Below are positions 36,193 through 45,538 of a stretch of 64,000 bases of DNA, in pieces. A program made the translations under genes and the position numbers. Below the pieces are notes generated by a model. The model ran no database searches. It was not told the DNA's origin and saw only the letters and a list, made by a program, of their open reading frames with translations. Positions within the stretch are counted from its first letter, which is position 1, and every line of letters begins with the position of its first letter. The stretch is from Vreelandella maris (GTDB lineage: Bacteria > Pseudomonadota > Gammaproteobacteria > Pseudomonadales > Halomonadaceae): contig NZ_JABWCV010000011.1 of assembly GCF_013371085.1 (NCBI RefSeq), forward strand, positions 1-64,000, read 5' to 3'.

Positions 36193-37644
36193 ATGCATCT
36201 GCATATTATTGGTATCTGCGGCACCTTTATGGGAAGCCTAGCGCTGCTGGCGCGTGAGTTAGGTCATCAGGTAAGTGGCTCTGACCAGCATGTCTATCCG
36301 CCCATGAGTACCCAATTGGTTGATGCGGGTATTATTTTGAAAGAGGGTTACCACGCGGATAATCTCTCGCTAGCACCGGGTATTGTGCCCGACCTTGTGA
36401 TAGTCGGTAACGCGATGTCGCGCGGTAATGAAGAGGTGGAGGCACTACTTAATAGTGGCCTGCCATATACCTCCGGCGCGCAGTGGTTGGCAGAGCACGT
36501 ATTGCCTGGTCGACGAGTGATTGCGGTAGCAGGTACCCATGGAAAGACGACCACTGCGAGCATACTGGCGTGGTTATTGGAAAGCGGCGGATTAATACCA
36601 GGGTTTTTGATCGGCGGCGTACCGCGTAATTTTGGTGTATCGGCGCGTTTAGGCGATCCGCGGGCGCCGTTTGTAGTGGAAGCTGACGAGTACGACACGG
36701 CCTTCTTCGATAAGCGGTCCAAGTTCGTTCATTACCGCCCGCATATCGCGATACTCAATAACCTTGAGTTTGATCACGCGGATATCTTCCCTGACTTGGC
36801 TGCCATTGAGCGCCAGTTCCATCATTTAGTGCGTACCGTGCCAAGCCAAGGCCAACTCTTAGTGGCTGATGAGCAGCCCGCTCTAGAGCGTGTGCTTGCC
36901 CAGGGCGCTTGGACCCCGGTCGCCCATTTTGGTGATCAAGCCACGAGTGAATGGCAGCTTACCCTTGAGCGTGACGATGCCAGCCGTTTCCAGGTGCTTC
37001 ATTGTGGTGGCGAGCCAGGCCAAGATAGCCATTCTCAAAATAACAAGGGCCAAGACGAAGATGGTGTCGTTGAATGGGCGCTTACCGGTGAGCATAACGC
37101 TCGTAATGCGTTGGCAGCGTTGGCGGCAGCCAACGTGTGTGGGGTTGATTTAGTCCGTGGCTGTGCAGCGCTGGCGCGTTTTGAAACCCCCAGAAGGCGG
37201 CAGGAAGTGCGCGGTGAAATCAATGGTATTCAGGTCATTGATGATTTTGCCCATCACCCCACGGCGATTGCCGCCACGCTTAAAGGGCTGCGCGCGGCGA
37301 CCACCAAGGGGCGGCTGCTGGCAGTGATTGAGCCGCGCTCCAACACGATGCGCTTGGGCGCGCTGCGCGAACGCTTGGTTGAGAGCGTGGCTGACGCTGA
37401 TAGTGTGTTTTGGTTTCAGCCCACTGGGCTGGATTGGTCAATGGAGGAGCTGGTAGCCACTCAGGGGGCGCGTGCGCAGCTGCATAATGACATCGATAAA
37501 TTGGTGGCGGCTGTGGTCATGCAAGCGTCACCATTGGACCGTATTGTAGTGATGTCTAATGGTGGTTTTGAGGGCGTGCATGAGCGCTTGCTGGCCGCTT
37601 TGACGACTGCCCAAAAAGCCGCCGCCAGCGAGGGGCATGTGTGA
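36193..37644 (+). CDS. mpl: UDP-MurNAc:L-alanyl-gamma-D-glutamyl-meso-DAP ligase
   Basis: 483 residues from the ATG at 36193 (MHLHIIGICGTFMGSLALLAREL, the family start; GGGGCGA upstream). Mur ligase fold: N-terminal UDP-binding domain, central P-loop AGTHGKTTT (113-121), NNLEFDHADIF, HNARNALAA and FETPRRRQEVRGE, with the C-terminal DDFAHHPTAIAAT. It recycles the murein tripeptide onto UDP-MurNAc in the cytosol. The ubiX start overlaps its stop by four bases. Confidence 0.95.
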   Translation: MHLHIIGICGTFMGSLALLARELGHQVSGSDQHVYPPMSTQLVDAGIILKEGYHADNLSLAPGIVPDLVIVGNAMSRGNEEVEALLNSGLPYTSGAQWLAEHVLPGRRVIAVAGTHGKTTTASILAWLLESGGLIPGFLIGGVPRNFGVSARLGDPRAPFVVEADEYDTAFFDKRSKFVHYRPHIAILNNLEFDHADIFPDLAAIERQFHHLVRTVPSQGQLLVADEQPALERVLAQGAWTPVAHFGDQATSEWQLTLERDDASRFQVLHCGGEPGQDSHSQNNKGQDEDGVVEWALTGEHNARNALAALAAANVCGVDLVRGCAALARFETPRRRQEVRGEINGIQVIDDFAHHPTAIAATLKGLRAATTKGRLLAVIEPRSNTMRLGALRERLVESVADADSVFWFQPTGLDWSMEELVATQGARAQLHNDIDKLVAAVVMQASPLDRIVVMSNGGFEGVHERLLAALTTAQKAAASEGHV

Positions 37645-38306
37645 CCAATCAAACTCAACCGCTATTCAAAAAGCCAGTTACCGTCGCACTTACCGGTGCC
37701 TCTGGGGCGCAGTACGGCCTACGTCTGATTGATGTGCTGGTCGCAGCGGGGCATGAAGTGTGGGTGATGATTTCCAAAGCTGCACACATGGTGATTGCCA
37801 CCGAAACGGATATCGAACTGCCAGCGCAGCCTCAGCGGTTAGCTCAGGCGTTAAGTGAACGTAGCGGTGCCCAGCCTGGGCAGATTCGCTGCTTTGGGCG
37901 CGAAGATTGGATGGCGCCAGTGGCTTCAGGCTCCGGTGCGCCATCGGCAATGGTGGTGTGCCCGTGCTCAACGGGAACACTGTCGGCGGTAGCCACCGGA
38001 GCAAGCAATAATCTGATTGAGCGGGCGGCCGATGTTGCGATTAAGGAGCGTCGTACGCTGGTGTTAGTGCCTCGTGAAAGTCCGTTTTCCCCCATTCATC
38101 TTGAGCACATGCTGGCGTTAAGCCGCCTGGGCGTGGTCATTTTACCAGCGGCGCCGGGGTTTTATCATCGCCCACAAAGTATTGAGGATCTAATCGATTT
38201 TATTGTGGCGCGTATCCTAAACCAGTTGGGAATCGAGCATTCGCTGGTGCCTCGCTGGGGTGAGGTAGAAAGCACTGCTAACCCCTCATCAACTAAGGAT
38301 AACTAA
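37641..38306 (+). CDS. ubiX: Flavin prenyltransferase UbiX
   Basis: 221 residues, GTG start overlapping mpl. The flavin-binding motif ALTGASGAQYGLRLI (about 16-30), CPCSTGTLSAVATGASNNLIERAADV and LVPRESPFSPIHLEHMLALSRLG are diagnostic. It makes prenylated FMN from dimethylallyl phosphate for the UbiD decarboxylase in ubiquinone synthesis. The mpl-ubiX pairing is common in gammaproteobacteria such as Pseudomonas. Confidence 0.95.
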   Translation: MTNQTQPLFKKPVTVALTGASGAQYGLRLIDVLVAAGHEVWVMISKAAHMVIATETDIELPAQPQRLAQALSERSGAQPGQIRCFGREDWMAPVASGSGAPSAMVVCPCSTGTLSAVATGASNNLIERAADVAIKERRTLVLVPRESPFSPIHLEHMLALSRLGVVILPAAPGFYHRPQSIEDLIDFIVARILNQLGIEHSLVPRWGEVESTANPSSTKDN

Positions 38307-38309
38307 TCT

Positions 38310-38933
38310 ATGATCTCGTGGGCGACGCTCTCGGTTTTTGTACCAACGTTTTTGTTTGTCTCACTTACCCCAGGCATGTGCATGACACTTGCGATGGTGC
38401 TGGGTATGACCCAGGGCGTTAAGCGTACGCTGTGGATGATGATTGGCGAGCTGCTCGGTGTCGGCTTAGTCGCGGCAGCGGCGGGTGCTGGGGTGGCGGC
38501 GCTAATGCTACGTCAGCCAGAACTGTTTGTGTTGTTCAAATGGGTGGGCGGCGCCTATTTAGGCTATTTGGGCATTATGATGTGGCGTTCCCGTGGGCGA
38601 ATGGCAATACCTAGCGAGCTGGATACTGGCCCACCAGCCAGTCGGTTACAGCTAGCGACGCAAGGCTTTGTGACCGCGGTAGCAAACCCCAAGGGGTGGG
38701 CGTTTTTTATGGTACTGCTGCCACCTTTTCTAGACAGTAATCGCCCATTGCCAGGCCAGCTCAGCCTGCTGATTGCGGTCATTTTAACCATCGAGCTCGC
38801 TAGCATGCTGGTCTACGCCACTGGGGGTAAAACGCTACGTAATGTGCTCGGCAAGAGCGGCAATGTGCGCTTACTTAACCGAATCGCTGGCACGTTGATG
38901 ATAGGGGTTGGGCTCTGGCTTGCCCTTGGTTGA
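38310..38933 (+). CDS. LysE/RhtB family amino-acid exporter
   Basis: 207 residues with five to six membrane segments. Family landmarks: FVSLTPGMCMTLAMVLGMTQGVKRTLWMMIGELLGV at the N-terminus, WVGGAYLGYLGIMMWRS, and GFVTAVANPKGWAFFMVLLPPFL. It exports amino acids or related metabolites across the inner membrane; the substrate is not readable. It starts three bases after ubiX, so mpl-ubiX-lysE form an operon. Confidence 0.9.
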   Translation: MISWATLSVFVPTFLFVSLTPGMCMTLAMVLGMTQGVKRTLWMMIGELLGVGLVAAAAGAGVAALMLRQPELFVLFKWVGGAYLGYLGIMMWRSRGRMAIPSELDTGPPASRLQLATQGFVTAVANPKGWAFFMVLLPPFLDSNRPLPGQLSLLIAVILTIELASMLVYATGGKTLRNVLGKSGNVRLLNRIAGTLMIGVGLWLALG

Positions 38934-38952
38934 ACAAAACGGTGTTAGTGCT

Positions 38953-40350
38953 TTAAACCGGCGGCAAAAACCCGACGCGGGCGCTGAGAAGTACCAATGA
39001 TGCCACGCTGAGTAGAGGCCAGGGGCATGGCCGTAGGCTTGGCCGGGGCTGCTGCTGCCAATGCAGCAGGGTTAGTGCGCAGACAACTAAGCCTAACAGC
39101 GCGCCTCCCACCAGATCGCTAAACCAGTGCACGCCCACCACCAGTCTCGATAATGCCATAGGCAGTGCAAGCGCAAGCGCACACCAATAGGCCAAAAAGC
39201 GCTTATGGCGAGGCATTTCGGCTGCAATAAACGCTGCTGTCAGACCAAATAGCACCACAGCGGTGGATGTATGCGCGCTTGGGTAGGAAAAAGAGCCCAT
39301 CAGGTAGTCCGGTGTGTCAGGGCGGGCACGTCCAAACAACCCTTTACCAATAATGTTAAGCAGTGCGACCCCTGCAAAGGCGCCGCCCCAGTGCCGTAGG
39401 GCATCCCAGCGTTTGCCTAACAGTAACCATACCGCCCACGGCAGTGCGAACGCGATAATGCCAAAGGTGTCGCCAATTTTTGCAAAAATATTCCCTACGC
39501 TGTAAACAATATCGCCGTGCAGCCCTGTAAACAGCCGATGAATAAAAATATCCATATCCAGTGGGCCGTTTTCGCCGATAACCATTAGCGTCCAGCCCGA
39601 GAGGCTACCAAGTGCTATGACCAGCAGTAGCAGGGAGGCTAATGGGACATCTCCAGATTGGCTCATTGCAAGCCAGGGGCGCCGTAGCAGTGGCAGCCGG
39701 CGAGCAGTACCGGCGATCATCCGGTAAAGTCGCCCATGCCGTGTGGCTTGATGGCGGCCCCATGAAAAAATAACCGCGAGAGCGACAACAATAACGGCCA
39801 GTATCAGTAAAGCGGCTTCAAGGCCTGGAGGTAGATTCAAATGGTGCTGCCAAGTGCGGCCTAGTAAGTAGCCGGGCAGAATATAAGCAGGTGCCCACAG
39901 GGCCGCCGAGGTTAGGTTGGCCCAAATAAAAGTGTGCGGCGGCATGCGCATCATGCCTGCCACTAAAGGGATAATGGGTCTTACAGGGCCTACAAAGCGG
40001 CCGATAAAAACCGACCATATACCGTAGCGCTCAAAGAAGCGTGACCCTCTTCCCAGCCACTCGGGATGCTGAGACAGTGGCCACCGCTGGGTAACGTGTT
40101 CGCGATGCCTGTAGCCGAGCAAAAAGCTGATGCCGTCACCTATTACAGCCCCGATAAAGGCCGCACCAATCAGCCATGCCAAGGTAATATCCTGATGTCC
40201 TGCCATAGAAGCCGTTGAGGTAATTAACACTACGCCAGGTACTAGCAAGCCCACAAGTGCAAGCGATTCCACTAATGAAATGACCAGCACCAGGCAAAGT
40301 AGTAGTAGGGGCGATGGCGCTAATGAGAGGAGCATATCGGCTAGCGGCAC
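38953..40350 (-). CDS. DedA-PAP2 fusion membrane protein
   Basis: 465 residues. The N-terminal half (1-210) is a DedA/VTT domain (ESLALVGLLVPGVVLI, YGIWSVFIGRFVGPVRPIIPLVAGMM). The C-terminal half is a PAP2 phosphatase with KGLFGRARPD (KX6RP), YPSAHTSTA, and SRLVVGVHWFSD. About 11 helices in total. PAP2 enzymes dephosphorylate undecaprenyl pyrophosphate or phosphatidate on the outer face, and DedA proteins flip undecaprenyl phosphate, so the fusion could couple dephosphorylation and recycling. Such fusions are known in other bacteria. Confidence 0.92.
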   Translation of the reverse strand: MPLADMLLSLAPSPLLLLCLVLVISLVESLALVGLLVPGVVLITSTASMAGHQDITLAWLIGAAFIGAVIGDGISFLLGYRHREHVTQRWPLSQHPEWLGRGSRFFERYGIWSVFIGRFVGPVRPIIPLVAGMMRMPPHTFIWANLTSAALWAPAYILPGYLLGRTWQHHLNLPPGLEAALLILAVIVVALAVIFSWGRHQATRHGRLYRMIAGTARRLPLLRRPWLAMSQSGDVPLASLLLLVIALGSLSGWTLMVIGENGPLDMDIFIHRLFTGLHGDIVYSVGNIFAKIGDTFGIIAFALPWAVWLLLGKRWDALRHWGGAFAGVALLNIIGKGLFGRARPDTPDYLMGSFSYPSAHTSTAVVLFGLTAAFIAAEMPRHKRFLAYWCALALALPMALSRLVVGVHWFSDLVGGALLGLVVCALTLLHWQQQPRPSLRPCPWPLLSVASLVLLSARVGFLPPV

Positions 40351-40391
40351 ATACTTCTCCGGCGATAAATGAGGTGGGGGTTAACAATAAC

Positions 40392-41324
40392 TTAAACGTT
40401 GGCGAGTGAGGCGCCGCGTGTCTCCAGGCGCTTTAAATAGCGCTCGAAGCTTTCTGCTCGACTGGGTAAGCAGGCCGCAATACGCGCTTCAAGCTGGCCA
40501 GTTTCCACTAGCACGCGCTCAGAAAGAGCTCGCTGTAAGCGCTCGCGAACCAATAGTGCGCCGCTTTCACTAGTATCTGGGAGAACCAACCAAAACGTAG
40601 CGTTATCGGCGCGGCCCAGGACATCATGATCACGACAGCGGCTATTCACTTCACTACATAGTGCGCCTAATAGAGCCGTCTGCGCGCGATGGCCAAATTG
40701 CTCTGCGGCCATATCCAGCTGCGGCAAGTGCACTACTAACACCGCTAGCTGTTGATTGAGCATGGCCGCACGCTGAAATTCGCTATTTAAGCGCTCTTTT
40801 AACGTATCAATGTGATAGGCGTTGCAGTCGCTATCGTTAGGGTCAGTCGCCCGAAGCAGTGCGCGGCGACGGGCGTGTTCCCAGCGAGGTAGCGCAAGGA
40901 GCAGCGTTAAGGCGGCATAGCCGACAATAATCGCTGGTGGCGCAGCGGCGACGGTGGGAAGCAGCCACCATAAGGGGCCGATAGCGATATTGACCAGTAA
41001 CGCAGCCCACAACGGTAATAGTAAAAAAGTGGCGGTAATGGGCAGGCCAAGCCAAATGGGCGATGCCCCGGGGTGGTAGTAAAAAGCGCTAAGCACCACT
41101 GAGTAAGTGCAACAAAGCAATATGATGCGTGGTAGATAACTTTTCAGCCCTTGCCCGATATGCATGAGTACCGCTGACATGAGCAGCAGGGTCATGAACG
41201 TAGGGATCAGCAGGTCTCGGTAGTCACCCATGGCATATAGCCAAAGCGCATAACCCGCCATTAGCGTAATGCTGGAGGCGTAGGCGAGCGTCATCAACCG
41301 CTTGGGAATATGGTACTCGGTCAT
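40392..41324 (-). CDS. Membrane protein with degenerate GGDEF domain (second of pair)
   Basis: 310 residues. About five to six N-terminal membrane helices (to ~145), then a GGDEF-like domain: FQRAAMLNQQLAVLVVHLPQ in place of ----LLL-DID-F, and RADNATFWLVLPDT where active enzymes have RYGGDEFLVLLPDT. With ADNAT replacing GGDEF it cannot be a normal diguanylate cyclase. It may bind c-di-GMP or act as a partner. Translationally coupled (four-base overlap) to the upstream gene of the same design. Confidence 0.8.
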   Translation of the reverse strand: MTEYHIPKRLMTLAYASSITLMAGYALWLYAMGDYRDLLIPTFMTLLLMSAVLMHIGQGLKSYLPRIILLCCTYSVVLSAFYYHPGASPIWLGLPITATFLLLPLWAALLVNIAIGPLWWLLPTVAAAPPAIIVGYAALTLLLALPRWEHARRRALLRATDPNDSDCNAYHIDTLKERLNSEFQRAAMLNQQLAVLVVHLPQLDMAAEQFGHRAQTALLGALCSEVNSRCRDHDVLGRADNATFWLVLPDTSESGALLVRERLQRALSERVLVETGQLEARIAACLPSRAESFERYLKRLETRGASLANV

Positions 41325-42175
41325 ATCGTCTCTCGTACCCGCTCAGTCGGTAACTTACTCATCTCACATACCGATAGGGTTGCCGGTTCGATATCAATTA
41401 ATTCAAGGTATTCACTCGTGATATTGTCGGGTAGATCGGCGAGCAGCAAGCTGCGTCGTTGAGCAGCTTCTTTCGGTGAGCGTGCGAGAAGGAGGGTGAC
41501 CAGCGCCGTACTGCTTAAGCGGTATACATTTTCAAAATCATGCGTTAATTCACACAGTTTTTGTGCGGTTGGCCAAAGTTGATGACGCTTGACGTGCAGT
41601 ATAAATACTTCTGCATGAATGCCTTCACGCTCACAGCGCGTTTGTTCGCGGGCAATGTCGCGCAGTAATTGTTCACCGGCCCATAAATTGAGCCCTGGAA
41701 TCAAGCGTAAGCGCTGGCGAATAGAGCCGTTCATATCAATAAGCTGCTGTGCTCTGGAGAGGGCCAGCAAGCCAAGCACCAACAGGCAGCAGAGCAGCAG
41801 GATAAATTCAGGCTTTTCCAGTTGGGGTGCCACCATGACCGAGCTAACCAATGCGGCGCTGAGATGAAACGCCGCTACCCAATTATTTTGTGGCAGCATC
41901 AGCATGGCGGCCCAGGCCCAAATCAAAATGCTGTGCCGTTCAGGAGCGGCCGCAATTAACGCGACCAGCAGCACACCCGGCACAAGCTGCCATGGCAACC
42001 CTCGTGAGCGTCGGTGACTGAAGTCGAGCATTAGAGCGGTAATAAATAGCCAGCCGACTGAAAGCCACAGCACGAGTGCTGCGGCGGGCGGCGTAGCGGG
42101 CGTCCATAGCGCCAAAGCAACGGCTGCCGCTAAAAGATTGGCACGTAGTAGGCGTATTTTGTACTTGCTTTGCAT
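41321..42175 (-). CDS. Membrane protein with highly degenerate GGDEF-like domain (first of pair)
   Basis: 284 residues. Five or so membrane helices (1-145), a linker with IPGLNLWAGEQLL (compare LTGL-NR--L), AEVFILHVKRHQ for the DID strand, and YRLSSTALVTLLLARS where the GGDEF hairpin would be (SSTAL). All catalytic residues are lost. Its fold matches the next gene, so the two probably arose by duplication and act together. Function unknown. It is divergent from proA across a 386-base gap. Confidence 0.72.
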   Translation of the reverse strand: MQSKYKIRLLRANLLAAAVALALWTPATPPAAALVLWLSVGWLFITALMLDFSHRRSRGLPWQLVPGVLLVALIAAAPERHSILIWAWAAMLMLPQNNWVAAFHLSAALVSSVMVAPQLEKPEFILLLCCLLVLGLLALSRAQQLIDMNGSIRQRLRLIPGLNLWAGEQLLRDIAREQTRCEREGIHAEVFILHVKRHQLWPTAQKLCELTHDFENVYRLSSTALVTLLLARSPKEAAQRRSLLLADLPDNITSEYLELIDIEPATLSVCEMSKLPTERVRETI

Positions 42176-42561
42176 GGTGACTTACTATTCGTCCTGAATA
42201 ACCAGAAGTATCTGAGCAAGTGGGTGAGCGCATTATGAAAAACGTACGCGACACACATTAGCGCCTTAAGCATCCTCAGTATAACGTCGAAATGGCGTAA
42301 CATAAGCACAAACGTAGAAACGGCTGCAAGATTATGTCATTCAAAGATATTGGGTTTATCATTTCATAACCACTGAACAACGTACCCTGGCCCTGCTTAG
42401 GGCATTATTCACTTTAGATTTTAATCTTAGTAGTTATTCTGAGCACTCAGTCTGGGTGATTCACCCGATTGCTTCAACATGGGCGCTTGGCTTGAATACA
42501 TGGCTTGAGTACTGGAATTTCATATTTACACTTAGCACGCACGATGCCGCATGGAGACACT
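42176..42561. other. Long intergenic region upstream of proA
   Basis: 386 bases without a convincing gene. Two small hairpins are visible (GCCCT-GCTT-AGGGC at 42390-42403 and GGGTGATTCACCC at about 42453-42465), neither with a T-run. The stretch 42300-42450 is AT-rich and could hold promoters for both directions. No clear motif assignment. Confidence 0.5.
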
Positions 42562-43869
42562 ATGAGCGTTTCAACACCGTTCCAAGACGAGGCCCATCAG
42601 TACCTAGCGTCCGGAGACGTGCCCGCCTATATGCAGGCGTTGGGGCAGGCGGCACGCCGCGCAGCCAGTGAGCTACGCCGGGCGGATACGGGATTGAAAA
42701 ACAGTGCCCTGATGGCAATGGCGCAGCGTTTGGCAGAAGCGCGCGGCCGCATTCTAGACGCCAATGCTGAGGATTTGCAGCGTGGCCGCCAGAGCGGCTT
42801 AGAGAGCGCGCTGTTAGACCGCTTAGCGCTAAACGATACTCGAATCGACGCCATGATTGAAGGGCTTCAGCAAGTGGCGAACTTGCCAGACCCAGTGGGC
42901 GAGATTAGTGATATGCGTTACCGGCCCAGCGGGATTCAGGTTGGCAAAATGCGCGTGCCACTAGGCGTTATTGGCATTATTTATGAGTCGCGCCCTAATG
43001 TGACGCTGGAAGCCGCTAGCCTTTGTCTAAAATCGGGTAATGTCTGTATTTTGCGTGGTGGTTCAGAAGCCAGCGCCTCAAATGCTGCGATTAGCGCCTG
43101 TATTCAAGCAGGGCTTGCGGATGTAGGGCTGCCAGCGGGTAGTGTTCAGGTGGTAGCAACCACCGACCGAGCGGCAGTGGGCGCAATGATTAGCATGCCG
43201 GAATATGTCGATGTCATTATTCCCCGTGGTGGCAAATCGCTAATTGAGCGTATTACCCGTGAGTCGCGCGTGCCGGTCATCAAACACCTTGACGGGGTTT
43301 GTCATGTTTACATCGATACTACTGCTGACCCTGCCAAGGCCTTAGCCATCGCCGTCAATGCGAAAACCCATCGCTACGGCACTTGTAACACCATGGAGAC
43401 ACTGCTGGTCGATGCGCCGATTGCTGACTTACTGTTACCCGAGCTGGCACGTGCCTATGCTGAACATGAGGTGGAGCTGCGTGGGTGTGAGCGTACTCAG
43501 GCACTGTTACCTCAGGCTATCGCAGCCGATGAGGCGGACTGGTACGCCGAGTACTTAGCCCCGGTGCTGGCGATTAAAGTGGTCGATGGTGTTGATGAGG
43601 CGATCGCCCATATCGAGCAGTATGGCTCACACCACACCGATGCGATTGTGACCCAAGATTATTCACTGGCGCGACGCTTTATGGCTGAAGTGGATTCGAG
43701 CTCGGTCATCGTTAATGCCTCGACTCGCTTTGCCGACGGTTTTGAGTATGGCTTGGGCGCTGAGATTGGAATTTCAACCGACAAGCTGCATGCCCGCGGG
43801 CCGGTAGGGTTAGAGGGCTTAACCACCCAGAAGTACGTCGTATTCGGTGATGGCCAAGTGCGTGAATAA
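42562..43869 (+). CDS. proA: Gamma-glutamyl phosphate reductase
   Basis: 435 residues from the ATG at 42562 (GGAGAC upstream). Aldehyde-dehydrogenase-like fold: [43 protein letters not shown], and the catalytic Cys in [13 protein letters not shown]. It reduces gamma-glutamyl phosphate to the semialdehyde with NADPH, the second step of proline synthesis; proline is also a compatible solute. First gene of the conserved proA-nadD-rsfS-rlmH-mrdA block. Confidence 0.96.
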   Translation: MSVSTPFQDEAHQYLASGDVPAYMQALGQAARRAASELRRADTGLKNSALMAMAQRLAEARGRILDANAEDLQRGRQSGLESALLDRLALNDTRIDAMIEGLQQVANLPDPVGEISDMRYRPSGIQVGKMRVPLGVIGIIYESRPNVTLEAASLCLKSGNVCILRGGSEASASNAAISACIQAGLADVGLPAGSVQVVATTDRAAVGAMISMPEYVDVIIPRGGKSLIERITRESRVPVIKHLDGVCHVYIDTTADPAKALAIAVNAKTHRYGTCNTMETLLVDAPIADLLLPELARAYAEHEVELRGCERTQALLPQAIAADEADWYAEYLAPVLAIKVVDGVDEAIAHIEQYGSHHTDAIVTQDYSLARRFMAEVDSSSVIVNASTRFADGFEYGLGAEIGISTDKLHARGPVGLEGLTTQKYVVFGDGQVRE

Positions 43870-43878
43870 GGGGGTGGT

Positions 43879-44538
43879 GTGAGTCTAAAGTTTCAGCGTA
43901 TTGGAATGTTGGGGGGCACTTTTGACCCCATTCACTTGGGGCATTTACGCAGTGCTGTGGAGTTGCATGAGGCGCTGTCGCTTGATCAGCTACATATGAT
44001 ACCTGCTCAGCAGCCCCCCTTGCGGGATCAGCCGCAGGTGTCAGCGCGGCAGCGGTTGGCGCTCTTAAAGGCGGGTATCGGTGACACGCCTGGCTTGTTG
44101 GCTGATGATCGTGAGCTTCTGCGTGACGGCCCCTCCTACAGCACCGATACGCTTGCCGAGCTGCGTGCGGAGTATGGTGAGAATACGCGTCTGGTCATGG
44201 TGATTGGTTTCGATGCATTTTTGCGGCTTACACAATGGCATCAACCGGCGCGCATATTTGAGTTTGCCCATTTGGTGGTTATTGCTCGACCAGGCTATGG
44301 CGATCCATTGCCAGCGCCATTAATGGAACTGGTAGAGCATCGGGTAGTCGATAGCGTAGAGGAATTAATGCAGCGGTCATGTGGGGGCTTTTTGTCGCTT
44401 GAATTGCCATCCTTAATGGCCATTTCAGCGACCTATATTCGAAAGCGGCTGAAAGCGGGTAAAAGCGTGCGCTATTTGGTGCCACCCCCCGTTGAACAGG
44501 CTATTGCGCGCTACGGACTTTACCAGCAGTGTGAATAG
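43879..44538 (+). CDS. nadD: Nicotinate-nucleotide adenylyltransferase
   Basis: 219 residues, GTG start with AAGGGGG upstream. Nucleotidyltransferase motif GMLGGTFDPIHLGHLRSA (about 9-26), VIGFDAFLRLTQWH and the C-terminal SATYIRKRLKAGKSVRYLVPPPV. Converts nicotinate mononucleotide to deamido-NAD with ATP. Nine bases after proA. Confidence 0.95.
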   Translation: MSLKFQRIGMLGGTFDPIHLGHLRSAVELHEALSLDQLHMIPAQQPPLRDQPQVSARQRLALLKAGIGDTPGLLADDRELLRDGPSYSTDTLAELRAEYGENTRLVMVIGFDAFLRLTQWHQPARIFEFAHLVVIARPGYGDPLPAPLMELVEHRVVDSVEELMQRSCGGFLSLELPSLMAISATYIRKRLKAGKSVRYLVPPPVEQAIARYGLYQQCE

Positions 44539-44616
44539 CGCTGGCAGTCGTCAAATAAGCCGTTACAATGGCCGGCTTTATTGACCGATTACCCCATGAG
44601 GTTGTCTTTAGGAGTC

Positions 44617-45003
44617 ATGCACATCGATACATTGAAAAATCTAGCGGTTGACGCGCTAGAAGAACTGAAAGCACGCGACATTACGCAGTTAGATGTTGCT
44701 AAATTAACCGAGGTCACCGACCTCATGTTGATTGCCAGTGGTACGTCGACCCGTCACGTCGCTGCTCTGGCGCAAAACGTAGTGGAAAAAGCCAAGGCAG
44801 CAGGGCTAGGTCCTCTGGGCGTAGAAGGTGGTGATAACGCCGACTGGGTGCTGGTCGACCTGGGTGACATTGTGGTTCATGTCATGATGCCTGAGGCGCG
44901 CACGCTCTATGATTTGGAGCGGCTATGGGCCGATCTGCCGACGGATTCGGGCGCGATTGGTGAGTCGCTTGAACGCTTTCAAGAGCGAGCTGGCATGTCA
45001 TGA
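44617..45003 (+). CDS. rsfS: Ribosomal silencing factor RsfS
   Basis: 128 residues from the ATG at 44617 (MHIDTLKNLAVDALEELKARDI). Family core: DLMLIASGTSTRHVAALAQNVVEKAKAAG, GVEGGDNADWVLVDLGDIVVHVM and LYDLERLWAD. It binds ribosomal protein uL14 and blocks subunit joining when nutrients run low. AGGAG sits only two bases before this ATG, so the ATG at 44596 is also possible. Its stop overlaps rlmH by four bases. Confidence 0.94.
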   Translation: MHIDTLKNLAVDALEELKARDITQLDVAKLTEVTDLMLIASGTSTRHVAALAQNVVEKAKAAGLGPLGVEGGDNADWVLVDLGDIVVHVMMPEARTLYDLERLWADLPTDSGAIGESLERFQERAGMS

Positions 45004-45467
45004 AAATCCGGCTGTTAGCGGTGGGAAGTAAAATGCCTGGGTGGGTAGAAGAGGGCGTGGAGACTTACCGTAAGCGGCTTCCGAGAGATTTCAATCTCGA
45101 GATCGAAGAAATTACCCTCGGCCAGCGTGGCAAAAATGCAGATATCGCGAAAGCGCGCGCCCAGGAGGCGCAGCGTATTCGCGATAAGTTGCGTGGCGAC
45201 GAATACGTGGTAGCACTGGAAGTGAAAGGTAAACCATGGACCACCGAGCAGTTGGCACAAGAAGCTGATGTTTGGCGCATGGGCGGGCGGGATATTGCTC
45301 TGCTTGTAGGTGGTCCAGACGGGCTTGAGCCTTCGCTCTCAGCCGCAGCCGACAAAACCTGGTCAATCTCACCACTGACGCTACCACATCCACTGGTAAG
45401 AATTATGCTGGCCGAGCAGCTCTACCGTGCCTGGACACTATTAGTGGGTCACCCTTATCACCGTTAA
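45000..45467 (+). CDS. rlmH: 23S rRNA pseudouridine-1915 N3-methyltransferase
   Basis: 155 residues, standard length. Starts MKIRLLAVGSKMPGWVEEGVETY. SPOUT-class knot residues LLVGGPDGLEPSL and SISPLTLPHPLVRIMLAEQLYRAW bind SAM. Methylates pseudouridine 1915 in helix 69 of assembled ribosomes. ATGA overlap with rsfS. Confidence 0.96.
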   Translation: MKIRLLAVGSKMPGWVEEGVETYRKRLPRDFNLEIEEITLGQRGKNADIAKARAQEAQRIRDKLRGDEYVVALEVKGKPWTTEQLAQEADVWRMGGRDIALLVGGPDGLEPSLSAAADKTWSISPLTLPHPLVRIMLAEQLYRAWTLLVGHPYHR

Positions 45468-45538
45468 CGGCTGAATGGTAAGCCATTACTGTTTGTGTCC
45501 TGTTGCGCCTTTTGTTTGATTTGAGAGTCTTCGTTGCC

